DNA from: Rheum nobile
Lineage: Eukaryota > Streptophyta > Magnoliopsida > Caryophyllales > Polygonaceae
Reading direction: 5' to 3'
Assembly (NCBI GenBank): GCA_027886185.1
Contig: WOAB01000528.1
Coordinates: forward strand, 1,922,001 to 1,986,000
Length of the DNA: 64,000 nt
Shown here in pieces: positions 9,332 to 19,800 of this stretch (positions within the stretch are counted from its first letter, which is position 1; each line of letters begins with the position of its first letter). The notes beneath the pieces are model-generated. The model did not search any database and was not told the DNA's origin. It worked only from the letters and a program-made list of their open reading frames with translations. Made by a program: the position numbers and the translations under genes.

Positions 9332-11368
9332 ATGTCTCAACCAAGCAAGTTTGAGCTCGGAATCTCCACCAACAAGCCACATCTCCGAAAGAAAGGAGAA
9401 GAAACATGGTGGGAAAAGTGCATGGAAAATCATATCAAGACCAACGACTACCAATGCTGGAGGATAGTCGAAAATGGAGATGGCTATGTCGACCTCACCA
9501 TGAAGGAAGAAGATTGGAAACCAGAACACTATGTTATCATGGAGAAGAATGCCAAGGCCAGGCAGTTCATCCTCAATGGATTGGACAGAGAAGACATGGA
9601 CAAGGTCATAGGCATCAAGACAGCCAAAGAGATGTGGAAAGCTCTCAAGGAGATGCATGAAGGAAGTGAGGAACTAAAGCAAAGCAGAAAGTTTGCTTTG
9701 GAAGGAGAATATCACACTTTCAAAATGATGGAAACTGAGACCATCTCAGAGTACTACTCCCGCTTCAACAGATTGATTGGAAAGTTAACAGCGGCGGGAG
9801 TCGATCTTGATGAAGTCTCCAAGTCCCTAGTGGTCATCAATGGACTCAACTCCAAATTCACCCTCCTGAAGGGAATCATGAAGAACACTTCAGGCATCCA
9901 ATCCCTTCCCTTGACACAAATCATAGAAAAACTGGAGGTTGAAGAAGGAGAGCACACCAAAGCCAATACCGACAAGAAACTGGAGAAAGGAATTGCCCTC
10001 AAGATCTCCAAAGCCTTCTCTAGGCTCGAGATGGAGGAAGAGAACTCAAACCTTGAAGAAGAAGAGGACGAACTAACAGCCCTCTTCACAAAGAACATCA
10101 AAAAATTCTTTGTGAAGGGAAGGTTCCAAAAGGGCAGTTCCTCTCACAATGGACCAAGAAGAGATCTCAAGGAAGTCTCCTATTACGAGTGCAAGGAGAA
10201 GGGACACTACGCTAAGAACTGTCCCAACAAAGAAGAGTCCAAGGAAGAGGAAAGATCTCAAAGAAAGAAGGCTCTCGTAGTATCATGGGGAGAAGACTCA
10301 GATGAGGAACTGGATCTGAGTGGCTTCTCTGGAGGGAGATGTCTTATGGCAAAAGGAGACTCAAGCGACTCAGAAGACCTTGAGGTAACCTCTGACGATC
10401 TCTTAAAATCCCTAGTTGATTGTGATAAGAAACAACTTCTTAAGATCATAAAGAAACTAGGAAAGGAAACCAGTTTCCTTCAACAGAAACTAGATGATTG
10501 TGAAGATGAAATTGCTTACTTGACTGTCGAGAATTCTGTTTGGAATAAGAAACTTGATGAAACTGAGAAAGACCTAGCTGAAACTCACTCCAAACTCATT
10601 GATATTAGAAATGTGCATGCTAGTCACCTTAAAATTTGCAAATCTTGTGATGAAACTAGCATAGACTCTGTCAAAGTTCCCTTGCATGCTAACCCACCTG
10701 GAAATGACATGCTTCAATCCATAATTGATAGGTTAGACATTCTCATTGATTCCATTAATGAAAAAACGATAAATCAAACTGTTTTTGTGAGACAACGCCA
10801 TGGAATAGGATATGTCAATAATAAAGGGAACAATGATGCTGAAGAAGAAAAGGCTAGGCGAGAACTTGTTGAGATGAATGAGAATCTAAGTATTGCTCTT
10901 GCCACTTCTCGTGATAGGAATCAATTCCTATCAGAGAAGATCATGGTCCTTGAGAACAAGGCTGAGGTTGTCAAATGTCTCAATGAAGGCTCTCAAAGTC
11001 CTAAGAAGGAACCAAAGGGAAAAGAAAAGATGGTTCCTGAAAACCAATGGTTCACCAATTCCTTTGCTCACAAAAGATATATTGACATGGCCCATAGCAA
11101 GGTTAGAAACAATGTTGATTTTAACAAAAGGAAAACTGAAAAACCTTTTAGGCCAGGAAAAGGAAAATATGGACATGTTGTTTACAATCGTTTGTGTACC
11201 TACTGTGGTAAGAATGGTCATTACAACACTGATTGTGCTAAGAAAATGAACTTTGAAAAGGAGAAAAGTACTCATTACCATGAAAGGAACCAGTTCCCTG
11301 GTTATTCACAGACTCGCAATGCTAATCCCCCCAGTAAAGCCAAGCTTCGCTGGGTTCAGAAATCTTAG
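9332..11368 (+). CDS. gag: Gag polyprotein of element 1
   Basis: A 678-residue capsid/nucleocapsid protein that would package the element RNA in cytoplasmic particles. I start at 9332 (MSQPSKFELG), because element 2 has the same ATG at 20970; the upstream in-frame ATG at 9314 overlaps the leader. The N-terminal 230 residues are a UBN2/DUF4219-type Copia Gag core. The first CCHC zinc knuckle (residues 284-297) has Tyr in place of its first Cys (codon TAT at 10181, TGT in element 2). An acidic, coiled-coil-rich region follows, then a second, intact knuckle CTYCGKNGHYNTDC (about residues 622-635). The frame closes with TAG at 11366-11368 and continues into pol without a frame change, as in element 2. 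Confidence 0.88.
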   Translation: MSQPSKFELGISTNKPHLRKKGEETWWEKCMENHIKTNDYQCWRIVENGDGYVDLTMKEEDWKPEHYVIMEKNAKARQFILNGLDREDMDKVIGIKTAKEMWKALKEMHEGSEELKQSRKFALEGEYHTFKMMETETISEYYSRFNRLIGKLTAAGVDLDEVSKSLVVINGLNSKFTLLKGIMKNTSGIQSLPLTQIIEKLEVEEGEHTKANTDKKLEKGIALKISKAFSRLEMEEENSNLEEEEDELTALFTKNIKKFFVKGRFQKGSSSHNGPRRDLKEVSYYECKEKGHYAKNCPNKEESKEEERSQRKKALVVSWGEDSDEELDLSGFSGGRCLMAKGDSSDSEDLEVTSDDLLKSLVDCDKKQLLKIIKKLGKETSFLQQKLDDCEDEIAYLTVENSVWNKKLDETEKDLAETHSKLIDIRNVHASHLKICKSCDETSIDSVKVPLHANPPGNDMLQSIIDRLDILIDSINEKTINQTVFVRQRHGIGYVNNKGNNDAEEEKARRELVEMNENLSIALATSRDRNQFLSEKIMVLENKAEVVKCLNEGSQSPKKEPKGKEKMVPENQWFTNSFAHKRYIDMAHSKVRNNVDFNKRKTEKPFRPGKGKYGHVVYNRLCTYCGKNGHYNTDCAKKMNFEKEKSTHYHERNQFPGYSQTRNANPPSKAKLRWVQKS

Positions 11369-14300
11369 TTCCCTTATGTGTAGAAAGATGAGAGGCAACC
11401 TCAACTATGGTACATCGACAGTGGTTGCTCATGCCATATGACTGGAAGAAGAAATCAAATGACCTCTCTTCAACCTCTCCAAGGAGGGAACATATCCTTT
11501 GGAGACAAAAGCAAAGGAAAAATCTGTGGAATAGGAACTGTGAAACTCAACGACCACATTCAGGTAAACAAAGTTCACCTTGTTGATAATCTTGGTTTTG
11601 ATCTAATAAGTGTGTCACAGCTGTGTGATCAAGGAGACAATAAAGTTAGATTCAGATCAAACGAATGTTCAGTCCTTGACTCCTCGGGACAAATCATCCT
11701 AAAAGGGAAAAGATTCAACAATGTCTACATAATTGATCCATCCTTTGTTCCCAAGGAGAAACTTTGTCTCTCAACTGTGAATGACCAAGCTGATTTGTGG
11801 CATCAACGCCTCGGTCATGCTAGCACCAAGCTGATTCAAAAGCTACACTCAAAGGAGCTAGTCAGAGGGCTGCCAAAGCTAAGTGGCACATCTAAGGAAC
11901 TGTGCTCTGACTGTGTAAAAGGGAAACAAGCTCGTAGTTCCTTCAAGTCCAAAAACATGGTAAGCACCTCAAGGCCTCTTGAACTCATCCACATGGATCT
12001 GTGTGGACCCATGAGAGTTCAGAGCCTAGGAGGGAACAGGTATATCTTTGTTTTTGTCGATGACTTCTCTCGCTTTACTTGGACCATCTTTATTAAATCT
12101 AAGAGTGAAGTTATTGACCGCTTTAAAGATCTGGTTCCCTTGTTAGAAAAATCTCTTGATTGTTCACTCAATGCTATTCGGTCTGACCATGGTACCGAAT
12201 TCGAAAATGGAGAATTTCTAACCTTTTGCAGTGAGCATGAAATTGATCATAATTTCTCTGCACCATACACTCCTCAACAGAATGGAGTAGTGGAGAGGAA
12301 GAACAGAACTTTGGAAGACATGGCCCGGACTATGCTGATCTCAAGTGGACTCTCTCAATCATTTTGGGCTGAGGCGATCAACACAGCCTGCTACATCATC
12401 AATCGAGCCATGCTTCGCCCAATCACAGAGAAGACACCCTATGAACTCCTAAGAGGAAGAGTTCCTAATATCTCACATCTAAGGGTATTCGGATGCAAGT
12501 GCTTTGTGCACAATAATGGGAAGGATAATCTTGGCAATTTCGACCCAAGAAGTGATGAAGGAATCTTTATTGGATACGCCTCGGGCAGCAAGGCATACAA
12601 AATCTTCAACAAAAGGACTAAAAAGGTAGAAGAGAGTGTTCATGTTATTTTTAATGAAAAATCACTTGGAAAGATTGTGCAGAACACTACCACTCCCTTT
12701 GAAGACCCGTTTCCTAAGGCATCTCAAGAAGATCCAGATGAAGATGTCACTCCACCCAGTTCCCAATCCGCTGCACAGAATCCTCCACTAGTTCCTCCAC
12801 CAGTTCCCATGGATAGTGAACAACAATCCATCTCTGGGAACCAGGAGTATGACGACAACATCTGTGGAGACTTCAATGATTCATCTTCCCACATGATCTT
12901 CAATGGAGAAGGTGATCCCAACCAGGAAGCTGAATGCTCAACTCAGAATGTCTCCACATCAAATGCTCTAGCTCCTAACAGAGAAAGAAGAGTCATCAAG
13001 CCTCCAGTCAGGTTCGAACATCTAACCTTCTTTGCCTTCAATGCCTTTCTATCTATTGTGGAACCAAAGAACATAGTTGAGGCACTGAAGGATGCGGACT
13101 GGATCCAAGCTATGCAAGAAGAGCTTCATCAATTTGAAAGAAACAAAGTATGGCATCTAGTTCCCCGCCCCAAGGATAAACACATCATAGGAACTAGATG
13201 GGTTTTCAGAAACAAGCTAGATGATACAGGAGCTGTGATAAGGAACAAAGCTAGACTCGTTGCTCAAGGATACAATCAACAAGAAGGCATCGACTATGAT
13301 GAAACTTATGCTCCAGTGGCAAGGATCGAAGCAATAAGATTGTTGATTGCCTTCGCATCTCACAAAGGGTTCAAGTTGTTCCAAATGGATGTAAAGACGG
13401 CCTTCCTCACTGGAATCCTTCAAGAGGAAGTCTATGTCAAGCAACCACCTGGTTTTGAAGACGATGATCATCCAGACCATGTCTACTTCTTAGACAAAGC
13501 ACTGTACGGCCTCAAGCAAGCTCCCAGAGCTTGGTATGATCGACTTGCCCAGTTCCTACTCTCAAATGGCTACAGGCGTGGAGTTATTGACAAAACTCTC
13601 TTCATCCTAGAAGAAAAAGGTAACATCTTAGTGGTTCAAATTTATATAGATGATATTATTTTTGGTTTCACTGACCTGTCCCTTGTAGACAAGTTCAAAG
13701 ACTTGATGAGCAGTGAATTCGAAATGAGCTTAATTGGGGAACTCACCTTCTTCCTCGGATTACAAATCACTCAAAAGGAAGATGGTATACAAATTCATCA
13801 ACAGAAGTATGTCAGGGAACTACTGAAAAAGTTCAAAATGGAGTCATACAAGCCTCTTTCCACTCCCATTTCCACCATTGCTCACTTGGACAAGGACCAC
13901 TCAAGTCCTCTAGTGGAGAAGAAGCTCTATAGAGGTATGATAGGCTCACTCATGTACCTAACCGCTAGTCGCCCAGACATTGTTTTTGTTGTTGGCTTGT
14001 GTGCCAGGTTCCAATCTTGTCCAAGAGAGACCCACTTGGCTGCTGTGAAAAGAATCCTCCGATATCTCAAGGGAACTGATTCACTCTGTATTTGGTACCC
14101 CAAAGAATGTCCATTTGAGCTGATGGGTTTCACTGATGCGGATTATGCTGGATACTTGGTGGATAGGAAGAGCACCTCTGGAATGGCACAGTTCCTAGGC
14201 CCTTGCCTTGTGTCATGGGGCTCAAAGAAACAAGTCTCAGTCTCTCTCTCCACCACAGAATCCGAGTACATTGCTGTTGCCTCCTGCTGTTCCCAACTTC

Positions 14301-14587
14301 TCTGGCTAAAGCAACAACTCGCGGACTTTGGTATGTCTTATGGTCCCCTCTCTATTCTTTGTGATAACACGAGTGCTATAAACATTTCAAAGAATCTTGT
14401 GCATCACACTAGGACCAAGCATATAGATATAAGACATCATTTTCTTAGAGATCATGTTGAGAAATAAAACATCATTATGAAATTTTGTAGAACTGAAGAT
14501 CAGGTTGCAGATATATTCACCAAAGCCTTGAATAGAGTTTCCTTCGAGAACCTTAGATTGGAACTAGGAATGATTCTTATAACCTAG
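11369..14587 (+). pseudogene. pol: Pol polyprotein of element 1 (protease, integrase, RT, RNase H), two in-frame stops
   Basis: Same frame as gag. A second TAG lies at 11381-11383, where element 2 has CAG. Protease active site DSGCSCHM begins at 11417. The integrase has the HHCC finger (WHQRLGH, then CSDCVKGK) and catalytic residues in HMDLCGP, RSDHGTEF and NGVVERKNR. The RT has RWVFRNKLD and the catalytic YIDD; the RNase H has DADYAGYLVDRKSTSG and STTESEY. A TAA at 14465-14467 replaces the Gly codon of element 2 and removes the last 40 residues; the natural end is TAG at 14585-14587. The enzyme would copy and integrate element cDNA, but this copy needs two or three readthrough events. Main open part: 11384-14464. 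Confidence 0.9.
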
Positions 14588-15390
14588 TAGTGACCTTAGT
14601 TTAAAGGCTCCTTTCCAGTTCCCTTGATTGACTAGTTTAAGATTTTTCACTTGTTGAGTCTTGATATCTATGTGTTATATTTTTTGCTACAAACCCTCTT
14701 TTCCATAATGGTTTCTTAAAAAGGCTTAGATAATTTTTCTAGTTCGTATCTTTTGGTCTTCATTATTCTTTCAACTTCTCCATTGTTCAAGTTTCTTTGT
14801 TGGCCCAAAAGTCATAATCTGATCATATTCTAACCCAACAATACAAGCCGAAATGATGATTGTGTACTATGACCCTCCCTTGCCTCATTGCACAATCTAA
14901 TTCCCTATGATCCTCTTCTTAACCCTCTCTGGAAATTAGTGTGTGATACGATAAATGGCCTTCCCCGATTTATTTAATGGGAACGTACTTTCTGGTCCTA
15001 TGTTTTAAAACCCACATCAAAGGTTCTCATATATCCCTCTAGCACACTGAAAATATCGCCAGAAAAGAACTAGGATGGGCTATCCCTTAAACGGCTAGTA
15101 AGAGAATTGCTCCTCCCAAGACGTCTTCTCAGCCTTGAACAGTTGCCATTTTTTAGCATTTTATCTTTGAATTTGTGACCGTTGCAAAGGCGCAAAAGCT
15201 TCAAGAAAATTAGCCGTTTCAACTCTTCAGAGTTCCCAGAAATATCTCCAATGGCTTGATTCTCAACGGCTCCAAAATTGCTCAAGGGTTATTTAAGGTT
15301 TCCTATTTGATTGAGCCGAGCACTCTGTTCTCTCACGCCTTCTCTCAATCTCATGTTCACCTGTCTCTCTCAAAACACAAAGCTCCTCAA
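14588..15390 (+). other. Conserved non-coding spacer between pol and the third ORF of element 1
   Basis: No protein. About 600 bp here is closely similar to 40422-41200 of element 2, for example around 'gttggcccaaaagtca' and 'gaaatgatgattgtgtac'. It may serve RNA processing or expression of the third ORF (inference). Confidence 0.6.
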
Positions 15391-15453
15391 ATGGCCAAGA
15401 AAAACCTCAATCTTAACCTTGCTCAATTGGAGGTAATCAGGCCGATAAAATGA
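15391..15453 (+). pseudogene. Third (post-pol) ORF of element 1, reduced by an internal deletion
   Basis: The ATG at 15391 gives MAKKNLNLNLAQLE, corresponding to the start of the 476-residue ORF of element 2. After LE the sequence jumps to the far C-terminal end of that ORF (EQIRP region of 42720-42750). About 1.4 kb is therefore lost, and this copy has no functional third protein. Confidence 0.7.
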
Positions 15454-16089
15454 CAACAGGCCAAGATGAAGGAACTGCATAAAAGAAGGAAATTGAAGAG
15501 GAGGCCACTACGCTGCCATAGGAACGTCTCTCCTAGTTCCCAGTGCTATAACATCACAGTGTTCTAGTAGTTCCCTAGGGTCCTACTCCCCTCTTCTATC
15601 CTTATTTTGTCTAATGTCAAGTTGGTTGTGCTCTTTTGTTTCTCTTTCCACTATGCATCTCTGGGCAATGTACTTGACTTTAATGATTAATGAACTCTTA
15701 TGGTAATGTTTCTAATGCATCATTTGTCTTTGCCTTAAGTTTCTATTATGGTCACTGTCATGGGTTTAATGCAAATTGTTTATTTCACATTGATATCCTA
15801 TACTTGATAAGTAACTTGATCTTTTCGATGATGTCAAAAGGGGGAAGAATGGATAGGAACCTTGAACTCTTGGAACTACAGGACTTATAGGAAATCTGAA
15901 TCCGTTCTACTTCTAAGGGGGAACTTGAATAACTTAGTTCATCTGCTCAGGGGGAATTTGCAACCATTGAATGTTCCCTCATTATTTTATAACGTTGTAA
16001 ATCCCTCAAATTCAACTGGTCTCATGAAATTCAAAGTCCTATTATGTTGTCAGGTTCCTTGTATTTGTCATCATCAAAAATGGGGAAAT
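15454..16089 (+). other. 3' untranslated region and polypurine ladder of element 1
   Basis: Polypurine tracts lie at about 15835-15847, 15915-15923 and 15950-15956. The terminal tract AAAAATGGGGAAAT abuts the 3' LTR at 16090 and should prime plus-strand synthesis. The arrangement is the same as in element 2 and in 4899-5329. A 3-kb-scale search for another ORF found nothing. Confidence 0.6.
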
Positions 16090-17225
16090 TGTTAGGAAAC
16101 GGAACTCTGGAACTTCAGTTCCCCTGAGAGTTCATTTCCTCAGTTTCTCTACTTTTGAAGATGACAAATATTATGATACTAATGTTTTATCTCAAATATG
16201 TGTTTTAAGGAACCACAAGAATATACCGAAGGCAAGAAAACCAAACAGGACAAAGAGAACCAAAGGAACAAGACAGAAGAAGGAACCCATAGGAACCCAG
16301 ATGTGCCCAGTAACGTAGCATGCGACATTGCGATTCCCGAGAAATCTGGGGACACACAACCTCAGACAAAAGTTGTTGAAAACGACTTGTCCGAAGCTTC
16401 CAAAGGTCTGCCAATGTCCAGAACAAAAAAACAAGATACCCAAAAATGCTGAACCTCGGACAGAGAAGGTGAAAGCGACAGGACGTAGAGATGTCACTGT
16501 CCAGAAGACAGTTCCCAAGCGCCCAGCTTGTTCAACCTTGGACGAAAGCATTTGGACAACGACATAGCAAGACTCGTCTGAGGTAGTTGACCAACCAAGA
16601 GAGATTCTGAGCTGCCTAGGTTGTTTTCACATGCCAAGAACAACGTGGACCAAGGAGAACCACTGATCCTAGGACAAGCTCAATCTGTGGGAACCCAGAG
16701 ATGATTAAGCTGCGAAGAATCCTCTATAAAAGGAAGACTAACTCAAGAGTTATCTCGAAGCACTGAAATACGAATCACACTCATTAGCAAATATCAAGTG
16801 TGAACCTTCAAACAAGATCATCAAAGCAAACCGAGATCAAGAGGAACCAGTCAAGGAAGAGAAGAGCTGAGTGCTAAGTTCCTGTGACTGTAAGTGATAG
16901 TTCCTAGGTGCGAAGGTCTGTTTCTTGGATTAATTATTGATTGTGTTAAGTTATCTAGGATTGCCTAACTGTGTGTAAGGCAAAGAAACTGTGTGTTTGT
17001 TCCTAGGATAAGCTGTAACCAAAAGAGATAAGAAATCAAGAAGTAGACCTTGAAATCCTTTCGAAAGAAAGGTAGTGGTTTTTATCCTGGATTGCTAGTT
17101 GACAATCAAAGGTTTCCACTATAAGGAATTTGTCATTTGTTTGATTGTTTATTTCCGCTGCGAAGGGAACTTAGAATCCATATTCTGAGTTCCTTAAGTT
17201 ATTATCTAACAATCACGATCCTACA
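16090..17225 (+). repeat. 3' LTR of element 1
   Basis: Pairs with 8156-9281. It carries a 10-bp duplication (ATAGGAACCC) near 16290 that is absent from the 5' LTR. TATA box TATAAAAGG starts at about 16725. It is followed by the AATTG target duplication at 17226-17230. Confidence 0.93.
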
Positions 17226-17705
17226 AATTGTATTCTTCAATCAAAATGAACGTGTCCCTCTCAAAACAACATAGTAGCCTTCTATAGGCTAAGACGCTTG
17301 AAGGAAAAAGCAAAAGGAAAGTTAATGCGGCCCAACATGGCCCATTAAGCCTCACAAAGGCTTAAACTTAAAATTTGACGGAAAAACAACTAAACCAAGT
17401 CTAAAAATGTCATGAACTGCCATTGAATAAAAACAGCATGATTCACGGGCCCGGACGCGCCATGATAAGGTTGATCGGCTCAAGAGGAACAAGGTTCGGA
17501 GCTCTGAGGCTTGTGAGTCCCCTTCTTTAGCTCCATTTGAAGTTGCTTGGCTCGGGCCCTCGTGATTGAACTAGGTGGAAGCTCTTCGTCTTGGTCTTGG
17601 CTTGTAATGGTGTCACGGGCTTCACTAGGTTCTTCTTGGACACTTGAGCCATCAATCAAGTCACCATGGTCATCTTAGCTCTCTTGAAGGGACTTGGTCA
17701 CATCA
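17226..17705 (-). mobile_element. Remaining half of the minus-strand chromovirus LTR
   Basis: Continues 7800-8155 across element 1; together the LTR is about 830 bp. On the minus strand it begins TGATGTGACC, exactly like the LTR of the chromovirus at 23810, and reads the typical Ty3 polyprotein tail SITRARAKQLQMELKKG about 200 bp in. The C-terminus of pol was therefore encoded inside the LTR. Confidence 0.6.
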
Positions 17706-18449
17706 CGTGTTCACTGAGGAGTTGTGAACAAATTTTCGATGTTCATCTCTTTGTCCATACATGTTCACCACTTTCATTCCAGATGTTCACTATACTGTGA
17801 TGAACATCTACGAACAAACAATGAACATTCGTACTCACTAAGGGATTGTGAACATTTTTTCGATGTTCATCACTTGTTTTAAGCATACATGTGCATTACA
17901 AAACACATACCAGAAAAAAGTACATTTTACTTACGTTAAACTTAATTTTATATTAAAGATTACTAATATTGTGTCATATAAACATACAATGAATATTAAA
18001 TGATCATTTTTATACAGAATTGAGAGTTTTGAAAGGAAAAAAAATAAAAACACTAACAAATTCACTATTTTTTAGTGTAAAGTGATGAACATCGTTGTAT
18101 ACTGCGATGAACATTTACCAACAAAGCAGTGAACATCCGTGTTAACTGGAAACAGACACGCGCGTGAGAGCGGGAATGCATCTGATAAGTTCTGAGTCGT
18201 CTCATGGAATTTGGTTATCAGTATAACCGGATCCTACATAGTAGATTTTGATGGGTTTTCTCTATATAATATATTAAAAAACTTAAAGCTAGACAATAAA
18301 CTTAATTCCTACTATTTATTTTATTTTATTGTTTTAAATGGGAATATTCAATCCCAATCATGCACATGAAATTTGGTTTCGGACTTTCGAACTGACCTAC
18401 TTCTGTGGTGGTCGCCTGGTCGGTCCCTATCTCAATATATTGCCGTGGA
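17706..18449. other. Intergenic DNA with a cluster of TGAACAT motifs
   Basis: About a dozen copies of TGAACAT or its complement ATGTTCA, in both orientations, at 17706-17870 and again at 18083-18150, with an AT-rich core between. Short motifs packed at two ends are typical of subterminal regions of DNA transposons, but no terminal inverted repeat or target duplication was found. No gene is seen. Confidence 0.45.
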
Positions 18450-18757
18450 ATTGAAAACTTGATCCCTCCATACTCTAAATTCTTCTTCGGATCCATAGAG
18501 CGAGACGACCAAAGCTGCTTTCGAAGCTCTTTCTACTGGTAATTTCTTTCTAGACTCGTGTTCTAGTTTTTTATTTCCCTGTCCATGATTGTGATACGAT
18601 ACCAACCTTCAAAAGCTTCTTCTCTTTCTATTATATGTAGAAATTTTAGGGTTTTGAAACTGCATCGCATATTCTGGCGTTCAAATTATAGGGTTCTGTA
18701 AAGTTTTGTTGCGTTGTTTATCTCTAAAGCCTATTTTTTCACAACTGTGTTTGTCTT
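18450..18757 (+). pseudogene. 5' leader of the duplicated LSM4 copy, left of the 27.6-kb nest
   Basis: Matches the leader of the intact LSM4 gene (55983-56280): GATCCCTCCATA, the motif around the leader-intron donor TACTGGTAA, 'gtgatac.a.accaacc' and the final CTGTGTTT. The leader-intron acceptor, TTGCAG in the intact gene, is CACAA here, so this intron would not be removed normally. The sequence breaks at the TRIM insertion and resumes at 46350. Confidence 0.75.
18753..18757. repeat. Target site duplication GTCTT, left copy (TRIM nest)
   Basis: GTCTT precedes the first TRIM LTR and recurs at 46350-46354 directly after the last one, so everything between (27,592 bp) entered through a single TRIM-type insertion that later grew. 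Confidence 0.85.
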
Positions 18758-19800
18758 TGTTAAACGGGGCACTTCGGGGGCAAAGGCCCAGCATACAAGT
18801 CTGTGGGGTTCCAACCTAAAACCAATTGGTGATAGGTGGAGAGAGTCACTCTCTTATATGTTGGGCGAGTGTAACCCCATCTTCCGATGTGGGACTCAAC
18901 ACTCCCCTCGGCCCACAACAGGCCCAGACCACAACGGGCTCTGATACCATGTTAAACGGGCCACTTCGGGGGCAAAGGCCCAGCATACAAGTCTGTGGGG
19001 TTCCAACCTAAAACCAATTGGGGCCCTTCGGGAGCAAAGGCCCAGCATACTGGGCGACTTGTATATTGGGCGAGTGTAACCCCATCTTCCGATGTGGGAC
19101 TCAACAGTATCAGAGCCCGTTGTGGTCTGGGCCTGTTGTGGGCCGGGGGGGGAGTGTTGAGTCCCACATTGGAAGATGGGGTTACACTCGCCCAGTATAT
19201 AAGAGAGTGACTCCCTCCATCTATTACCAATTGGTTTTAGGTTGGAACCCCACAGACTTGTATGCTGGGCATTTGCCCCCGAAGTGCCCCGTTTAACATG
19301 GTATCAGAGCCTGTTGTGGGCCGGGGGGAGTGTTGAGTTTACCGGCCAAGTACCACGAGTGCACAGAGAAGCAGCCAAGGCGAACACGGAGCTAGCAGCC
19401 ATGAACAAGAAGTTTGGGATGATCAATGGCTTGTCTTCACTCGCCAACATACTCTCCTTTGGCTGTCTTTCTATGCACTCGTGGTACTTGGCCGGTAAAC
19501 TCAACACTCCCCCCGACTCACAACAGGCCCAGACCACAACGGGCTCTGATACCATGTTAAACGGGGCACTTCGGGGGCAAAGGCCCAGCATACAAGTATG
19601 TGGGGTTCCAACCTAAAACCAATTGGTGATAGGTGGAGAGAGCCACTCTCTTATATATTGGGCGAATGTAACCCCATCTTCCGATGTGGGACTCAACACT
19701 CCCCCCGATCCACAACAGGCCCAGACCACAACGGGCTTTGATACCATGTTAAACGGGGCACTTCGAGGGCAAAGGCCCAACATACAAGTCTGTGGGGTTC
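18758..19800. mobile_element. TRIM retrotransposon array, left block
   Basis: The unit is a 144-bp LTR (TGTTGAGTCCCACAT to CCGTTTAACA, with a TATATAAG box) and a 48-bp internal domain made of a tRNA-Met PBS (TGGTATCAGAGC) and a polypurine tract (GGCCGGGGGGAG). A full element would be 336 bp. Here: LTR minus 18758-18901, internal 18902-18949, a chimeric minus LTR 18950-19106, plus-strand internal 19107-19154, plus LTR 19155-19298, short internal 19299-19330, captured gene piece, internal minus about 19507-19554, LTR minus 19555-19698, internal 19699-19746, and half LTR 19747-19800 cut by element 2. No protein is encoded; mobilisation would depend on proteins supplied by other elements. Confidence 0.85.
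19331..19512 (+). pseudogene. Captured gene fragment (TMEM205/DUF4149-type) inside the TRIM array
   Basis: 19377-19499 reads 41 codons without a stop, including MNKKFGMINGLSSLAN and MHSWYLAGK. This resembles the conserved C-terminal part of plant TMEM205-like/DUF4149 proteins (some annotated as LEA-domain proteins); the assignment is from memory of that motif. It is flanked by 39-bp perfect inverted repeats (19325-19363 and 19474-19512) that include the TRIM LTR tip and the end of the gene piece. It lies where a TRIM internal domain or LTR should be, so it looks like host sequence taken up by the element. Too short to be functional. Confidence 0.5.

Larger units (their letters stand above)
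8156..17225 (+). mobile_element. Copia retrotransposon, SIRE type, near complete (element 1)
   Basis: A 9070-bp element with two LTRs of 1126 and 1136 bp, tRNA-Met PBS, gag, pol in Copia order (protease, integrase, reverse transcriptase, RNase H), a deleted third ORF, a polypurine tract and a 5-bp target duplication. By eye the LTRs differ at about 27 positions plus a 10-bp duplication in the 3' copy, roughly 2.4 percent. It inserted into the LTR of the minus-strand chromovirus (6237-8155 plus 17226-17705). Stop codons in pol and the loss of most of the third ORF mean this copy cannot be autonomous. Confidence 0.93.
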
